A DNA stretch of 64,000 bases from Acanthosepion lycidas (taxonomy: Eukaryota; Mollusca; Cephalopoda; Sepiida; Sepiidae): the NCBI GenBank assembly GCA_963932145.1, contig OZ010574.1, positions 59,724,342 through 59,788,341 of the forward strand. The letters run 5' to 3'. The notes beneath the pieces were generated by a model. It did not search any database and was not told the origin of the DNA. It was given only the letters and a program-made list of their open reading frames with translations. Below are positions 11,561 to 21,889 of the stretch, piece by piece. Positions within the stretch are counted from its first letter, which is position 1. Each line of letters starts with the position of its first letter. The translations under genes and the position numbers were made by a program.

Positions 11561-11818
11561 AAGTCCTGTCAATCTTTTGATATTTTGAGGGTATTTTCAA
11601 TACTTACAGTAAAATTAAACCTTTAATTTTTACGCTTTCTGTTTTCTAGAGAGGTTAGTTGATATCAGGGTGTCTTAATTTCGTATCTATTGTATCCTTT
11701 TCAAATGAGTTTAGATTAGAACCGAGCAGAAAAGTCCAAATAATCAGCAAATATTAACTCTTTTTCTTTCTTTTTTTAATTAGTTCATCCCAAACAAGAC
11801 AATAGAGCCACTAAGACA

Positions 11819-12090
11819 TCATACATATTATAAAACCCAGGTTGTGTGTGTGCGTGTCTGTACGTTTATATATTGCATCGGATTTCATACATTTTTCAAC
11901 CGATTACAAAAAAACTTCACAGGACTACGTAAAATTACCTTGCGGTGGTTCTGACAGCGCCCAAAATTGGAAAAGCACAATTGTTTTTGCACGAAATGAA
12001 TTTGAAAACACGATTAAGAGGCATCGCGAGAATGAAAGGGGGACAACTCATATCGAGTTATACTTATTATTATAAAACCCATGTTGCTTT

Positions 12091-12121
<31 letters not shown>

Positions 12122-12527
12122 GTGTGTGTTCGTTTATATATGGGATCGGATTTCCTACATTTTTCAAACGATTTCAACAAAACTTCACTTTTTTGGCAGG
12201 TAGTGTTTCTTATTGTCTTGCACACTTTTTTCTTTATTTTTACATTCAGAATGCTTTAAAAATTCCATTTACAAGACAATTGTTTATAATAAAATTCTCT
12301 TCAATCGGGAGACTCATAACGATTGAAAACAATGTTTTTGTTTGAGTTTGGGTTTGACCAATTCGTAAAAAAAAAAAAAAAAAAAAAAAAAAACTAATTA
12401 AGACATGCGCGTCCGTCAACCTTAAACAATAATCTTTGTCAATTTTATTTTTCAGTCTTTATGATGGTCGATACTTGATCTATCTCTTACTGTTACATCC
12501 CCGGGCCACGCCGGGCTCTACTGCTAG
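11819..12527 (+). mobile_element. Non-autonomous Helitron, copy 1
   Basis: It starts TCATACATATTATAAAAC after an A and ends CTACTGCTAG before a T, the TC...CTRR termini and A/T target of Helitrons. A GC-rich hairpin (CCCGGGCCACGCCGGG, 12500-12515) stands about 9 bases before the CTAG end, as the family requires. There is no Rep/helicase gene, so it is non-autonomous. A second internal 5'-end-like stretch begins near 12070 (TATTATAAAACCCATGTTG), followed by (GT)n. The copy at 59941-60546 shares both ends and most of the body. Confidence 0.88.
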
Positions 12528-12601
12528 TAAGAAATAAAAGAACAGGTATTTAGAACACAGCTGATAACGATTAACATTGCATTTAAATTTTTGAACATCA
12601 A

Positions 12602-12860
12602 ATGCAAATAAAGCCACTAGGATGCAAGGAGTTACTGAGTGTTAGAGAATAACTACTATTAAGGAGAAAGGACAATAAAAGTACGCGTATTAAGAAAACA
12701 GAAGATAACGATTGACGTTGCATTTACATTTTTGAAGATCAAAGACCACTAGGACGCAAGTGTTTGAGAATGTGAAAAAAATACTATCAATTAGAGAAGG
12801 AAATTAAGAACTGGAATTAAGAAGACAGACGATAACGATTGACATTGCATTGAAATTTTT
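12602..12860 (-). repeat. Two tandem LINE 3' UTR units of about 130 bp
   Basis: GCCACTAGGATGCAAG (12614) and ACCACTAGGACGCAAG (12746) begin two units that both continue to GATAACGATTGACRTTGCAT. A third, Helitron-split unit lies to the left. Tandem 3' UTR units are seen in other members of this family in the window. Confidence 0.6.
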
Positions 12861-12869
12861 GAAGTTGAC

Positions 12870-13005
12870 TGGAAAGTAAGAAGCCGGAAGAGAGTTCCAC
12901 TAGCGAGAAGTGCGACAGAAAATACTGTTAGCATAGAAACTTACGGTTACATCTTTCTAAACATCTCAACTTTAAAATGATGAGACCTACATGCCAATCT
13001 AATGT
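12870..13005 (-). pseudogene. LINE ORF2 C-terminus, decayed
   Basis: The minus-strand reading contains CNRKF and then a FSLVELSSGF piece, equivalent to CNRKFYDNN and RTFRPWNSL of the copy at 48128-48690. The frame has stops. Confidence 0.5.
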
Positions 13006-13134
13006 TTTTTAGTGGCATATCAATTCCTTATGTGTTGTTTAATTCGGAAATTTAATTTTCTTGGGGACATTAGTAATTTCTTTAACAAAAATTTATTGCT
13101 GGTAATTTTTTTTACTATGAAAATGAATTGCAGG

Positions 13135-13400
13135 TATTTTTATTATAAAAATGTTTTTTTTATATTTTCATAGTGTTTTGACCCCAGTTTGGGGGTTAAA
13201 TATTTGCGCATAGCTAGGACCCGAACATGCGCGACCAGCCCAGGTCAGGGTGGACTTGTGAACAACAGCAATTAAAAGGTGGTTCTACGCTCTTCAAAGC
13301 ATCCCGATCATAGGCCATGGTGCCGGATGTAGTTTATCGTCATACCCAGGACGTATCAATATGGTACTGCGTTTAAATTTATAAATTCCAGGTACCATAG
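13135..13400 (+). repeat. Unclassified interspersed repeat 'family 3', copy 1
   Basis: The series runs ACTATAAAAATR, TTTGGGGGTTAA, TTGCGCATAGCTAGGACC, then CCGGATGTAGTTTATCGTCA and TACCCAGGACG. It is shared with 15165-15392, 44940-45232 and, inverted, 62138-62290. Its length is about 270 bp. It carries the complement of the CCCAGCTATGGG motif seen in the SINEs here. Confidence 0.7.
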
Positions 13401-13429
13401 AGGCAGAGGCATCAGAATATTTATGAAAA

Positions 13430-13762
13430 AAAAAAAAAAAAGCAGAGGGAAGATATTTTAAAATGGTCGGCAAGTGACGGAATCTGAGATGTCACGTCAA
13501 AACAAATAACATTATAGATTCTTCTTTGGATTTTTTTTTCAAGAATCTTTTGATGCAGAAGCACCAGACCAGATCTGAGAGCAATAATCAATGTCTCACC
13601 GAGTCGTATGGAAATGAAAGTGTCCGTATAGGCCAACGCTGATTTGGCCAATTTCGATCGAGAAATGTCTTTCACGAACTTTCCTCTCGATCCAGACGAC
13701 CAAGGAATTGAGGAAAATCCTAAGCAATCTTCACGAGAATTAGCAAAACCAATACAAGTCAC
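13430..13762 (-). pseudogene. LINE reverse-transcriptase C-terminal fragment
   Basis: The minus frame ends KKIQRRIYNVICFDVTSQ and continues IPSLADHF. This resembles the EKIQRRI...DLTSQL...LAHRRK segment after the RT thumb in CR1/Jockey-like LINEs. The upstream part is uncertain and probably frameshifted. Confidence 0.5.
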
Positions 13763-13879
13763 TCTTCGAGTTTTGGAAAAACTAGCTGGCTATTTACAAT
13801 GCCTCAAAAATAAAAATACTGAGGTCACATCACCCCGAATTTTCGCCTGTCACGATGAACGGTTGTTATCTCAGTGAGA

Positions 13880-14510
13880 ATCCTATCTTCTGAGCACCTA
13901 TTATTACAAGCTCAACCCAGACCTCAAGTAGAACTCGTATATATAACTCAGCGCTAATGATGCTGGGAAAATGGTCGGTTCCCTGTATTCTTCAGTACCT
14001 GACTCTGCCTGCTATCCGCTGTATAAACGTCAGATTAGGCGAAAAATGGAGTACTGCTGCCGTATATCGACAGGAACTGCCTTCACTTTCCAGTCTCGAT
14101 AGAGTTCAAAAGCGTCTACACGTCCTTGTTGGTAACAAATTGTTTTCCACCCTACAACCCCTTTCCTCACAGTCGAAACATTACAAGCCTCTCGCTGCTC
14201 TATGGCTATCTCCATGGAAAGTGCTCAACTTAGGTATATTCCTTACTTCCACCAGTTCTAAATTTCACAGATAAGACCCGCATACACATTGTAGCGAACC
14301 ACCTTCAGTCCCTTCGTATTGCATAGGAGAGATATAAGTTCCATTCGAGCAGCTTCTTACCACGAACCACTGTTTGTGGAACCGACTTCCAAGAGGATGC
14401 TTTCCCGGTCATTACAATCTTGGACTTTTTCAAGTCTAGTTTTCTTCCTCGCAAACTATTATGCTGCTATTAAGTAGCTCAATATTCATAACAAGTAATT
14501 TTATTAGCCT
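13880..14510 (+). pseudogene. LINE ORF2 C-terminal fragment, about 200 codons
   Basis: The plus strand encodes, in changing frames, an IRPKMEYC-like stretch (about 14025), LDRVQKRLHVLVGNKLFS (14093-14147), a sequence equivalent to LYRYFHGKCS (about 14200), and a LP end near 14390. That order is the region downstream of the RT in a CR1/Jockey-type ORF2. Several frameshifts and stops. The complement of 27836-28090 aligns with its second half. Confidence 0.65.
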
Positions 14511-14553
14511 CATCTTAACCCAAGGTACATCGTTATTAATCTAATATATAGTA

Positions 14554-14655
14554 TTAGGTTGGTGCAAAAATAATGACGCAATAATGTCGTTTTTTGACGT
14601 TAAAAAATACGTCAAAAAACGACATTATTACGTCATTATTTTTGCACCAACTTAA
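14554..14655. mobile_element. MADE1-like mariner MITE, copy 1
   Basis: A near-perfect 102-bp palindrome that opens TTAGGTTGGTGCAAAAATAA and is flanked by TA on both sides. The ends closely resemble the terminal repeats of mariner-class elements such as Hsmar1 and its MITE MADE1. There is no coding capacity. Confidence 0.9.
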
Positions 14656-14689
14656 TAGTATGCTTAAACATGCATGGGAGGCCAGACTA

Positions 14690-14985
14690 GCTTGAGTATA
14701 ATTAGACAACGTTCTAAAATCTTTGGGGCATTTCCAAGAACTTCGTCTAACACCTTGAGTACCTATTCGCACTCAAACTCAATCCAGATCTCAAGTAGAA
14801 ATCGTACATACGATTCATCGCTAAAAAAAATGGTCAGTTCTCTGTGGCGTTTCAGTAACTGTCTCCCCCTTTTTCTATCCTCAACCTAAATAAGCATCAG
14901 ATCAGGGTGAAAATGGTGTAGCGCTGCCATATATGGACAGGAGCTGCCCAATCTTCACTTCGCATTCTCAATAGTGAAAAGGTTC
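14690..14985 (+). pseudogene. LINE fragment paralogous to 13880-14150
   Basis: CTCAAGTAGAAATCGTACAT, AAAATGGTCAGTTCTCTGT and GCTGCCATATATGGACAGGA repeat the order seen at 13920-14090. It is a second 5'-truncated copy of the same LINE in the same orientation, and stops about where the ORF2 pre-terminal region begins. Confidence 0.6.
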
Positions 14986-14986
14986 T

Positions 14987-15165
14987 CATGTGACGTTTCA
15001 AACGCCCTTTAGGACTTCATCGGACCAAAGTAATGTTTACGTTGATGCGACTACATATGCGCACGAAGGAGAGGGGACGTTTTGGATATATGATATATGA
15101 TATATATAATCTAGCCGATTTAGTTCACTTTCTTTTCATTCATATTTCCATCAGTTTTCTTATAA
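14987..15165 (-). repeat. Repeat with hammerhead-like motif
   Basis: On the minus strand CCGATGAAGTCCTAAAGG with a trailing GAAACGTC (14991-15023) recalls a hammerhead core. It is followed by a GCGCACGAAGG phrase and TCTAGCCGATTT, the same succession as at 23800-23930. Confidence 0.4.
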
Positions 15166-15392
15166 AATATTCTGGTATTTTTACTATAAAAATATTTTTA
15201 TAGACTTTGATGGTGTTTTAACCCTAGTTTGAGGGTTAACTATTTGCCCATAGCTGGGACCATAACAGGTGCCACTACCCCGGGTCAGGATGGACCTGGG
15301 AAATAACAGTAATTAAGAGGTGGTTCCACGCCAGTCAAAACCTCCTGATCAAAGGCGTTGCTGCCGGATATAGTTTATCGTCATACCCAGGA
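15165..15392 (+). repeat. Family 3 interspersed repeat, copy 2
   Basis: GTTTGAGGGTTAACTATTTG, CCCATAGCTGGGACC and GATATAGTTTATCGTCATAC occur in the same order and spacing as at 13135-13400. Confidence 0.75.
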
Positions 15393-15584
15393 GACAGTAA
15401 GTCTGTAAGGAAAACACTGGAAACAAAGACTTGGGTGAAGAAGGGATTAATCACACAAGAACACGGATTGTGAATACTGTCGTTCAGTACTTATAGTTCT
15501 ACGCCTTAGCGATCCACTTTTTTTCTTTTTGTTCGGTGAGCAGACGTTCGATTCATAGTGGATGGACGTGTCCATGTTTCTGTA

Positions 15585-15765
15585 ATAGTGTAGAAAATGT
15601 TACACAGTCTTTCTACACATCACCAGCTACGGCTTGACTAGCAGGACAGTGTGGGTCCTATAGCTTTAGTTGACAACCAGCCTACTGCAGAGAAAAACGG
15701 TAACCTATTATGGGAACAACTTTTACCTTATCAATCATGAATCGAAAAGAACATAATCGCCCAAT
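15585..15765 (+). repeat. SINE family 1, 3' part
   Basis: TAGCAGGACAGTGTGGGT, CTACTGCAGAGAAAAACGG and TATCAATCATGAATCGAAAAG align with the better copy at 21645-21870. The tRNA-like head is missing. Confidence 0.6.
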
Positions 15766-15985
15766 GATCACGTATGGCACTTAATTCACTTAAGATTTTA
15801 ATGGGAGGGACAATCTTCAGAGAAATATAGAAACAAGTCCATATTGGTAGATGAAAATGGTTCAGTCAATAGAATGAGGATAAAATGGAAGAGAACCGCT
15901 TAAACTAGAAGTAATTTTTTTCTTCACTTGCCAAAATTTCTAATACGAATGATGGAATTCGAGGTTTGGCTTTTTAAATCAATTG

Positions 15986-15988
<3 letters not shown>

Positions 15989-16028
<40 letters not shown>

Positions 16029-16040
16029 ATATATATATAT
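15989..16040. repeat. (CA)n-(TA)n microsatellite
   Basis: About 17 CA units followed by short TA. Confidence 0.95.
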
Positions 16041-16411
16041 AATTATTTATTTAAAAATTATAACATAAATATGTTATAAAATCACTACAAAAATAGCCAT
16101 TTTGTTTCAACACCTCTGCTGCCTTATTAAGTGATGATAAAATCACTATAAAAGTAGCCATTTTGTTTCAACACCTTTGTTGTCTTATCAAGTGAGGATA
16201 AAATCACTACAAAAATAGCCATTTTGTTTCAACACCTCTGCTGTCTTATCAAGTGATGATAAAATCACTACAAAAATAGCCATTTTGTTTCAACACCTCT
16301 GTTGTCTTATCTAGTGATGATAAAATCACTACAAAAATATTTATTGGAATTTATTCCGTAGTAATTGTTGGTTATTGGAATTTATTCCGTATAAACCAAT
16401 CATATACTTGG

Positions 16412-16413
<2 letters not shown>
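16041..16413 (+). repeat. 61-bp tandem repeat inside a dispersed unit
   Basis: ATCACTACAAAAATAGCCAT begins units at about 16081, 16140, 16201 and 16262, with a partial fifth at 16323. They are preceded by the palindrome TTATAACATAAATATGTTATAA-like and followed by GTAATTGTTGGTTATTGG. The palindrome segment recurs inverted at 25579-25633 and the trailing segment recurs directly at 25664-25715, so this belongs to a larger mobile unit of unknown class. Confidence 0.75.
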
Positions 16414-16471
<58 letters not shown>

Positions 16472-16488
16472 TTCGCATGTCCCTTCCT

Positions 16489-16620
16489 TATTAAACCAAA
16501 TTTATGAATAATTATATTGGACAAACCACTACATGCCTATCAAAAAGGCCCACATTACATCTTTTCTGACCATAGCTCACCTAGTACTCATTTAAACACA
16601 CACGAAAACCGACCAACCTC
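16489..16620 (+). repeat. Dispersed repeat next to (TA)n, copy 1
   Basis: ATTAAACCAAATTTATGAAT to ACTCATTTAAACACACACG aligns with 19648-19795. Both copies lie close to long (TA)n runs. Confidence 0.6.
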
Positions 16621-17035
16621 CATCATCAATATGCTTGTAGAAAATACTAGCCTCATGCATATGTAAATTACTGGTGAATGAACGATTAATTTGGTTTCAA
16701 AAGCAAAATACATCCACATTTTTTGGGGAAGAAAAAAGGCCTGGGGGCTTTACCCTGATCATCCAATCAAATATGACCTACGTTACATTCAAATATGTAT
16801 TGAACCCATCTTTTCATTCTCTTTTTACCTTTATCTCCTGATCGACATTTATTTTGTGTTGTCATTTATTGGATTATGAGAATCTCTTTTGTTGATAGTT
16901 TTGGTGTGGGTCGAAGATTGGTTTGTTGTTTTTTAACCTTGGCAACTGTTACTCATCTTTTCGGTATGTGTAAACACGTCCAAATAATTCAGAAGATATG
17001 ACTTCTTATTCTTACTCGGCAGATTCTATGCACAA
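16621..17035. other. No gene seen
   Basis: AT-rich spacer without recognisable content. Confidence 0.35.
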
Positions 17036-17880
17036 GATTTAGAATGAAAGATAAACAAACAGAATGAACAAAAACAAAGAAAGAAAGAGAGAAAAAGAAA
17101 GAATAATGAACAGGCATAATAATAAAAAAGATAAGAAAGAAAGAAAAACGAAAATGATGTCAAAAAGAAAGAAATGATTAATGAAACAGAAAGAAAAAAA
17201 GAAAAAGAAAGAAGAAAGGAAAGAAATAAAGAATAAATAATGACCAAAAAGAAAGACAAACGAAAATAGAAAATGAAAAAAAAAAAAGTAATTATCAGAG
17301 TGAAAGAAAATTTCAATGGAAAGAAAGAAAGAAAGAAAGAAGAGACCAAACAGGAGAAAGAAAGAAAAAAAAGAAAAGATCAAAAAGGAAAGAGAAAGAA
17401 AGAAATAAACAAAAAGTATGAACAAAAAACATAAAAATAAAAATAAACCAAGAAAAAGAAACAGAACAATGACCAAAACAGAAAGAAAGAAAGAAAGAAA
17501 AAAAGTAAAGAATTTTAAATTGAAAAGAAGGAAAAATAATGACCAAGCAGAAAGATAGAAAGAATGAAAAAGGCATAGGATAATGACCCCAAGAGAAAGA
17601 AAGTATAATTAAACAACAAAAAGAAAGAAAGAATCAATTAAAAAGTAAAAGAATAATGAGCAAATTAAAGGAAAGAATGAAATAACAGAACACGGACCAG
17701 AATAATGAATAATAAAAAAGGAAGAATGGATGGTGTAGAAAAGAAGAAAAAGAAAGTAAAAGAAATGTAAGTCAAAACAAGGAAATGCAAGCAGTCAACA
17801 AAAAGAAAACCGAAAAGAACCAAAAAAAAAAAAAAGACAAAAAACCCCCCATCAAAACGAAACCCAGAAATAAAACGGAT
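17036..17880. repeat. Polypurine tract, 0.84 kb, GAAA-rich
   Basis: The plus strand is dominated by A and G in degenerate GAAA/GAAAA units. It is the orientation mirror of 8703-9925. Long minus-strand frames of F, S and L across it are compositional. Confidence 0.85.
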
Positions 17881-18175
17881 GAAAGAAATAATTGGAAACA
17901 GGCAAACACGTGAGCACCAATCATTACAAATTATTTCATTTCTTGCATCCGGGGAATGTGTGGTAAAACATGTCGTTCAGTTCCATATCTACTACAGACC
18001 TTCCGTTGCATTTTCGAGTTTGCAGAATGGCTAAGCTATCAAGGCCGTTATTTTTTGATGAGTCATCGTGTCAAATTCACAGCGCATGCCTCAATTCCCA
18101 GCTTCCGGCACTCGAGTTTCTCGGCATTTCATTTCTATTTTCTCAGATTATCTCTCACCTTGTCAAGTGATTTTA
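17881..18175. other. No gene seen
   Basis: Less AT-rich than its surroundings but without a recognised feature. Confidence 0.35.
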
Positions 18176-18277
18176 TTAGGTTGGTGCAAAAATAATGACG
18201 TAATAATTTCGTTTTTTGACGTTAAAAAATACGTCAAAAAACGACATTATTACGTTATTATTTTTGCACCAACCTAA
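18176..18277. mobile_element. MADE1-like mariner MITE, copy 2
   Basis: 102-bp palindrome with TTAGGTTGGTGC ends and TA on both flanks. The central spacer GACGTTAAAAAATACGTC is the same as in copy 1. Confidence 0.92.
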
Positions 18278-18399
18278 TATATTCAGAGTTCATTGTAATG
18301 GTCATTGATCTACTTCCGTAAGCCAGTTAGCCTATGGTAAAGCTTATAAAATATGTATATTAAAATAGTGATATATAAAAATTAGCTATATTGGAATGG

Positions 18400-18473
<74 letters not shown>

Positions 18474-18556
18474 GTGCATAAATCTATATTGGGATGGTGA
18501 TATATATTATAAAAATATGATATATATTATAAAATACCTGATAAATACCTGGAATG

Positions 18557-18627
<71 letters not shown>

Positions 18628-18640
18628 AAAAATATATATA
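18400..18640. repeat. Two (TA)n(TG)n microsatellites
   Basis: ATGGCGATATA and ATGGTGATATA each lead into long TA then TG runs (18403-18475, 18557-18627), so the flank was copied together with the repeat. Confidence 0.85.
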
Positions 18641-19435
18641 GAAAATAGGAAAGAACTCGTTAGGTAAATAATCCAAAGTTCTTTAGTATTTTTGTTATTA
18701 TTTTTAAAAAACAGTGCTCGATACAAAAGTAGAGCCTAAATATAATAATTTATTTAAAAAATATGATTCCATCGCTACATAAGAGTACTCATGTTTCAAA
18801 ACAAGAATCAAAAACTTCAATATAATTATTTGAATTAAATTGAATTAAAGTACCAATCTCTGTTCCATCTTCAAGCGAATTTTTTTGGGAATATATATAT
18901 ATATAGATATATGTATGTATATATATATTATGAAATAGACTAAGTCCGACAATTATTTTAATATATTTTCTGGTTATATTTTTATAGATATAAATATATT
19001 AAGTAAATACTCGGTTTATAATAAACAGTATTAACAACATTTACCTACTTAAATGTCCGATAAATTTAATAGAAAATATGTCTTCTGACAGGTTAAATTT
19101 AGAATTTAAAATTGGTAATTTTTATTTTCAATTTAATAGTAAAATTTAATATTAATTAATTAGAATGATTTCTATTGTAGTCTAAGATTAACATTAAGGC
19201 ATTAATTATTATAATCAAGGTTCGTTGTCAAGTTTTTTGAATTCTTATATACTTGTATTTTGATTGGTCATTGTAGCTTATATAACAGCGTTTCCCCTAT
19301 TGAAGGGTGTTTGGTTGATTTGAACTTTTTAAAACTCTTTATTCTCCATTCAACAATATCACTTGATAAAACACTAGAAGTGTGGAAACAAAATGTCTAT
19401 TTTTGTAGTGATGTTATAACATTTATAATTTTGAA
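18641..19435. other. No gene seen
   Basis: Very AT-rich sequence with short TA runs near 18890-18925. Confidence 0.4.
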
Positions 19436-19450
19436 TATATATATATATAA

Positions 19451-19533
<83 letters not shown>

Positions 19534-19534
19534 G
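19436..19534. repeat. (TA)n microsatellite, about 100 bp
   Basis: TA dinucleotides broken by two AAATT/AAATA interruptions. Confidence 0.95.
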
Positions 19535-19647
19535 TGGTATACTATAAAAAAATTAAAGCAGCTAACCTTATCTTCAACAATCAGCAAAATCTAAATTACA
19601 CAGAACCAATAGTATTTATCATTACACATGGCCCTTAATGAACTGTG

Positions 19648-19795
19648 TTCCTGATTAAACCAAAAACTCATAAATAATTACATTGGTCATACCACTACAT
19701 GTCTATCCAGACGGCTGACTTTACACCTATCTTACCATAGTTCAATTAGTACTCATTCAAGCACACAATAGCATTACCTATGAAAACCTGCTGAC
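19648..19795 (+). repeat. Dispersed repeat next to (TA)n, copy 2
   Basis: Aligns with 16489-16620 through CATACCACTACATGTCTATC and ATTAGTACTCATTCAAGCAC. Confidence 0.6.
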
Positions 19796-19879
19796 TATGT
19801 TCATAAAATAAAAAATTCTTATAACTTTATATACATACATACAGAAAAACTCCATACATTCAGTTAAAAATAAAAAAAA

Positions 19880-20085
19880 TAAAATTCTTGATAATGGCGA
19901 AAAGAATAGACAAAAACTCTCGGATATGCAGAACTTTTGGACAGTTTTTACACGCTTTGATAAAAGAAAACACTTGAACTAGCACAAGAAAAATTAAATA
20001 AAAAGCTTAATCGTACTGCCTTCTCTGTAGTCTTTAACGAAACTTGTATAAAAATGTGGGATTGCTGCCCAAATACACGCAATAA
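19880..20085 (+). other. Possible Penelope-like element coding relic
   Basis: One plus-strand frame (about 19970-20075) reads ELAQEKLNKKLNRTAFSVV then FNETCIKMW. It resembles the lysine-rich N-terminal part of some Penelope-like proteins. The match is from memory, short, and could be chance. It precedes a 75-bp (TA)n. Confidence 0.22.

Positions 20086-20159
<74 letters not shown>
20085..20159. repeat. (TA)n microsatellite
   Basis: About 36 TA units with one CATA interruption. Confidence 0.95.
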
Positions 20160-20161
<2 letters not shown>

Positions 20162-20420
20162 CGTGTATTTTGGCAGTCTGTTTTCATTAAAACATGTCTT
20201 ATTAAATAATTTAGAGAGGTTTTGACTACTTATTTTTTTTAATAGCATCCTCTCATAATTACGGACAAGTTTCTTATTACCCATATTAAAGGAAGATAGA
20301 AAATTACCATATTGATGGATATTCATTTTATTCCGAGTACTTTTAACATTAGCACAATGTCATCATTAAGGTGTTGTTTTTTCTACGACAAAAAATTGTG
20401 TTCATTTTTCTAAGACAAAA
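20160..20420. repeat. Repeat related to 24330-24500
   Basis: The phrases TTAAATAATTTAGAGAGG..., GAAAATTACCATATTGATGG and a TGTCATCATTAAGG motif parallel 24335-24500 in the same order. Both follow (TA)n. The similarity is low, indicating an old copy. Confidence 0.4.
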
Positions 20421-20570
20421 CTGTTTCGATCTGAAAATTTAATTTTCACTTGTGAAGCGAAAAATGCGAAGGTTATGTACTGCACGACTTTTAAATTGCA
20501 TGATGTAAACGCGAAGGGAGGTAACTAAGTTATTGAAATGTCTAAATATTTTTTTAAATATTAGGTTGGT

Positions 20571-20640
20571 GCAAAAATAATGTCGTTTTCTCACATAGTA
20601 ACATATGTGAGAAAACGACATTATTTTTGCACCAAACTAA
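20571..20640. mobile_element. Short variant of the mariner MITE, copy 3
   Basis: A 70-bp perfect-looking palindrome flanked by TA. It begins TTAGGTTGGTGCAAAAATAA like the others, but the core is TCACATAGTAACATATGTGA instead of the ACGTCAAAAAACG core. Confidence 0.88.
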
Positions 20641-20714
20641 TATTTAAAACTATTAGTTAAAACCTAAATATTTTAAACTATCTACTTTTTAAAAACATTT
20701 GTCCAGTATTCATA

Positions 20715-20776
<62 letters not shown>

Positions 20777-20924
20777 ATATCATCATGGCTTGACTTCGAC
20801 AAATGAAGATCACGAGGGAGTCTGTACACGTCGTTTGCAATCGGATGTCTAGCCACAGAGTTGTGGCTAGACAGCTGTGATACACATATATATATAGACG
20901 TGATTGTTTCTGCTGACATTACAT

Positions 20925-21180
20925 TAAATAAACCACAGAGGTTGATATGTCGATAAGCAAAATCAACCAATCAATGATACCCATTTATAGTAAAACTACC
21001 AACAGTACATATTTGAAGCAAAATGACCAAAAATATATTTTATCTGTAGTTGAAGACATTCAATTGCGTTCAAAATATATTTAATTGAAACCATAAAATT
21101 GTGTTCAGATAATTTAGATTTTGCCATTAAATAACCCATAGAGGTGCTGATATGCCACTAAACAAAATCAGTCAACCAAC
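20925..21180 (+). repeat. LINE 3'-tail motif, two copies
   Basis: GAGGTTGATATGTCGATAAG (20938) and GAGGTGCTGATATGCCACTA (21135), each followed by AAAATCARYCAAYCAA, match 59770-59815 and 62565-62610. Such ...GATATGTCGTTAAACAAA tails end many molluscan retroposons, from memory. Confidence 0.5.
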
Positions 21181-21184
21181 ATTG

Positions 21185-21272
21185 GATGGAGAATGGAGAG
21201 CCATGATCGCTCATGTCCTGAAGGGATGCGGCACATAGAAAAAAAAGTAATAATAATAATATGAAGCTTACA
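21185..21272 (+). pseudogene. Terminal LINE fragment with (AAT)n tail
   Basis: GAGAATGGAGAGCCATGATC and CTGAAGGGATGCGGCACATAG are the same ORF2 end as in the 11000-11560 tandem array, here followed by an A-rich stretch and TAATAATAATAAT. It is the 3' terminus of a severely truncated copy. Confidence 0.6.
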
Positions 21273-21644
21273 ATTTTGGTTGTCTCTTACTAACAACTAC
21301 GAATTCTGTCTTCTGGCATAAAATAGTCCTTTCTTCTCGCTTCCCTTAACTTCCGTGGGTAATAATTCTTTTAGTTTTTTTAATGAATCGGTCATATAGA
21401 TCAAAATTCAGCAAATAATCACGTGTCATGCTACAAACTTCAATAAAGCATCATTTGATATTGAATTATTATTCTGAAAATAGCTTACCCTCTGCCCGAA
21501 TTTAAAAACAACTTTAAAATTCCATTGAGGTATTATGAAACAAGAAGCCTATCCCCACCAAAAAAGTGAGGGGAATCGCGCATTAATGAACTATGGAAAC
21601 AAAACAGTATTCCTCGAGACCCTCAGACATACGGTAATGGTACG

Positions 21645-21870
21645 GTAGGGTAATGGATAGCGGCTCGGATTGCGGAATTCCAGCGCTATTCCTTGTGCTA
21701 ATACCCTTGGGAAAGGTATGAATCCTCTACTTCTCCCCCCACCCAGCTATGGGTAAATAGCAGGACAGATTGGGTTCTATACATGACAACTGTTCTGCCG
21801 CAGAAAGAAATGGCAACCTACTGCGGGAAAAAAACCTGCCTTGTCAGTCATGTATTGAAAGATGGTAACA
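21645..21870 (+). repeat. SINE family 1, best copy
   Basis: The head (GGGTAATGGATAGCGGCTCG) has an A-box-like TGG...GG layout. It is followed by a central domain with ACCCTTGGGAAAGGTATGAA and CCCAGCTATGGGTAAATAG, and a 3' part GGCAACCTACTGCGGG to GTCAGTCATGTATTGAAAG. Other copies: 15585-15765 and, inverted, 23212-23535. The central domain is shared with the 5S-headed SINEs. Confidence 0.65.
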
Positions 21871-21889
21871 TAACTAATTAATTAAACTG

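Larger units (their letters stand above)
11780..13010 (-). mobile_element. 5'-truncated LINE tail, interrupted by a Helitron
   Basis: On the minus strand it runs from an ORF2 end (12870-13005) through tandem 3' UTR units (12602-12860) to the family signature at 11780-11818. The Helitron at 11819-12527 splits the last unit just after CCACTAAGACA. The LINE is therefore older than the Helitron insertion. Confidence 0.6.

Noticed and set aside
17026-17576. Minus-strand frames of up to 145 codons resembling membrane proteins
   Set aside because: Product of the GAAA-rich purine tract; no domain and no codon bias beyond the repeat.
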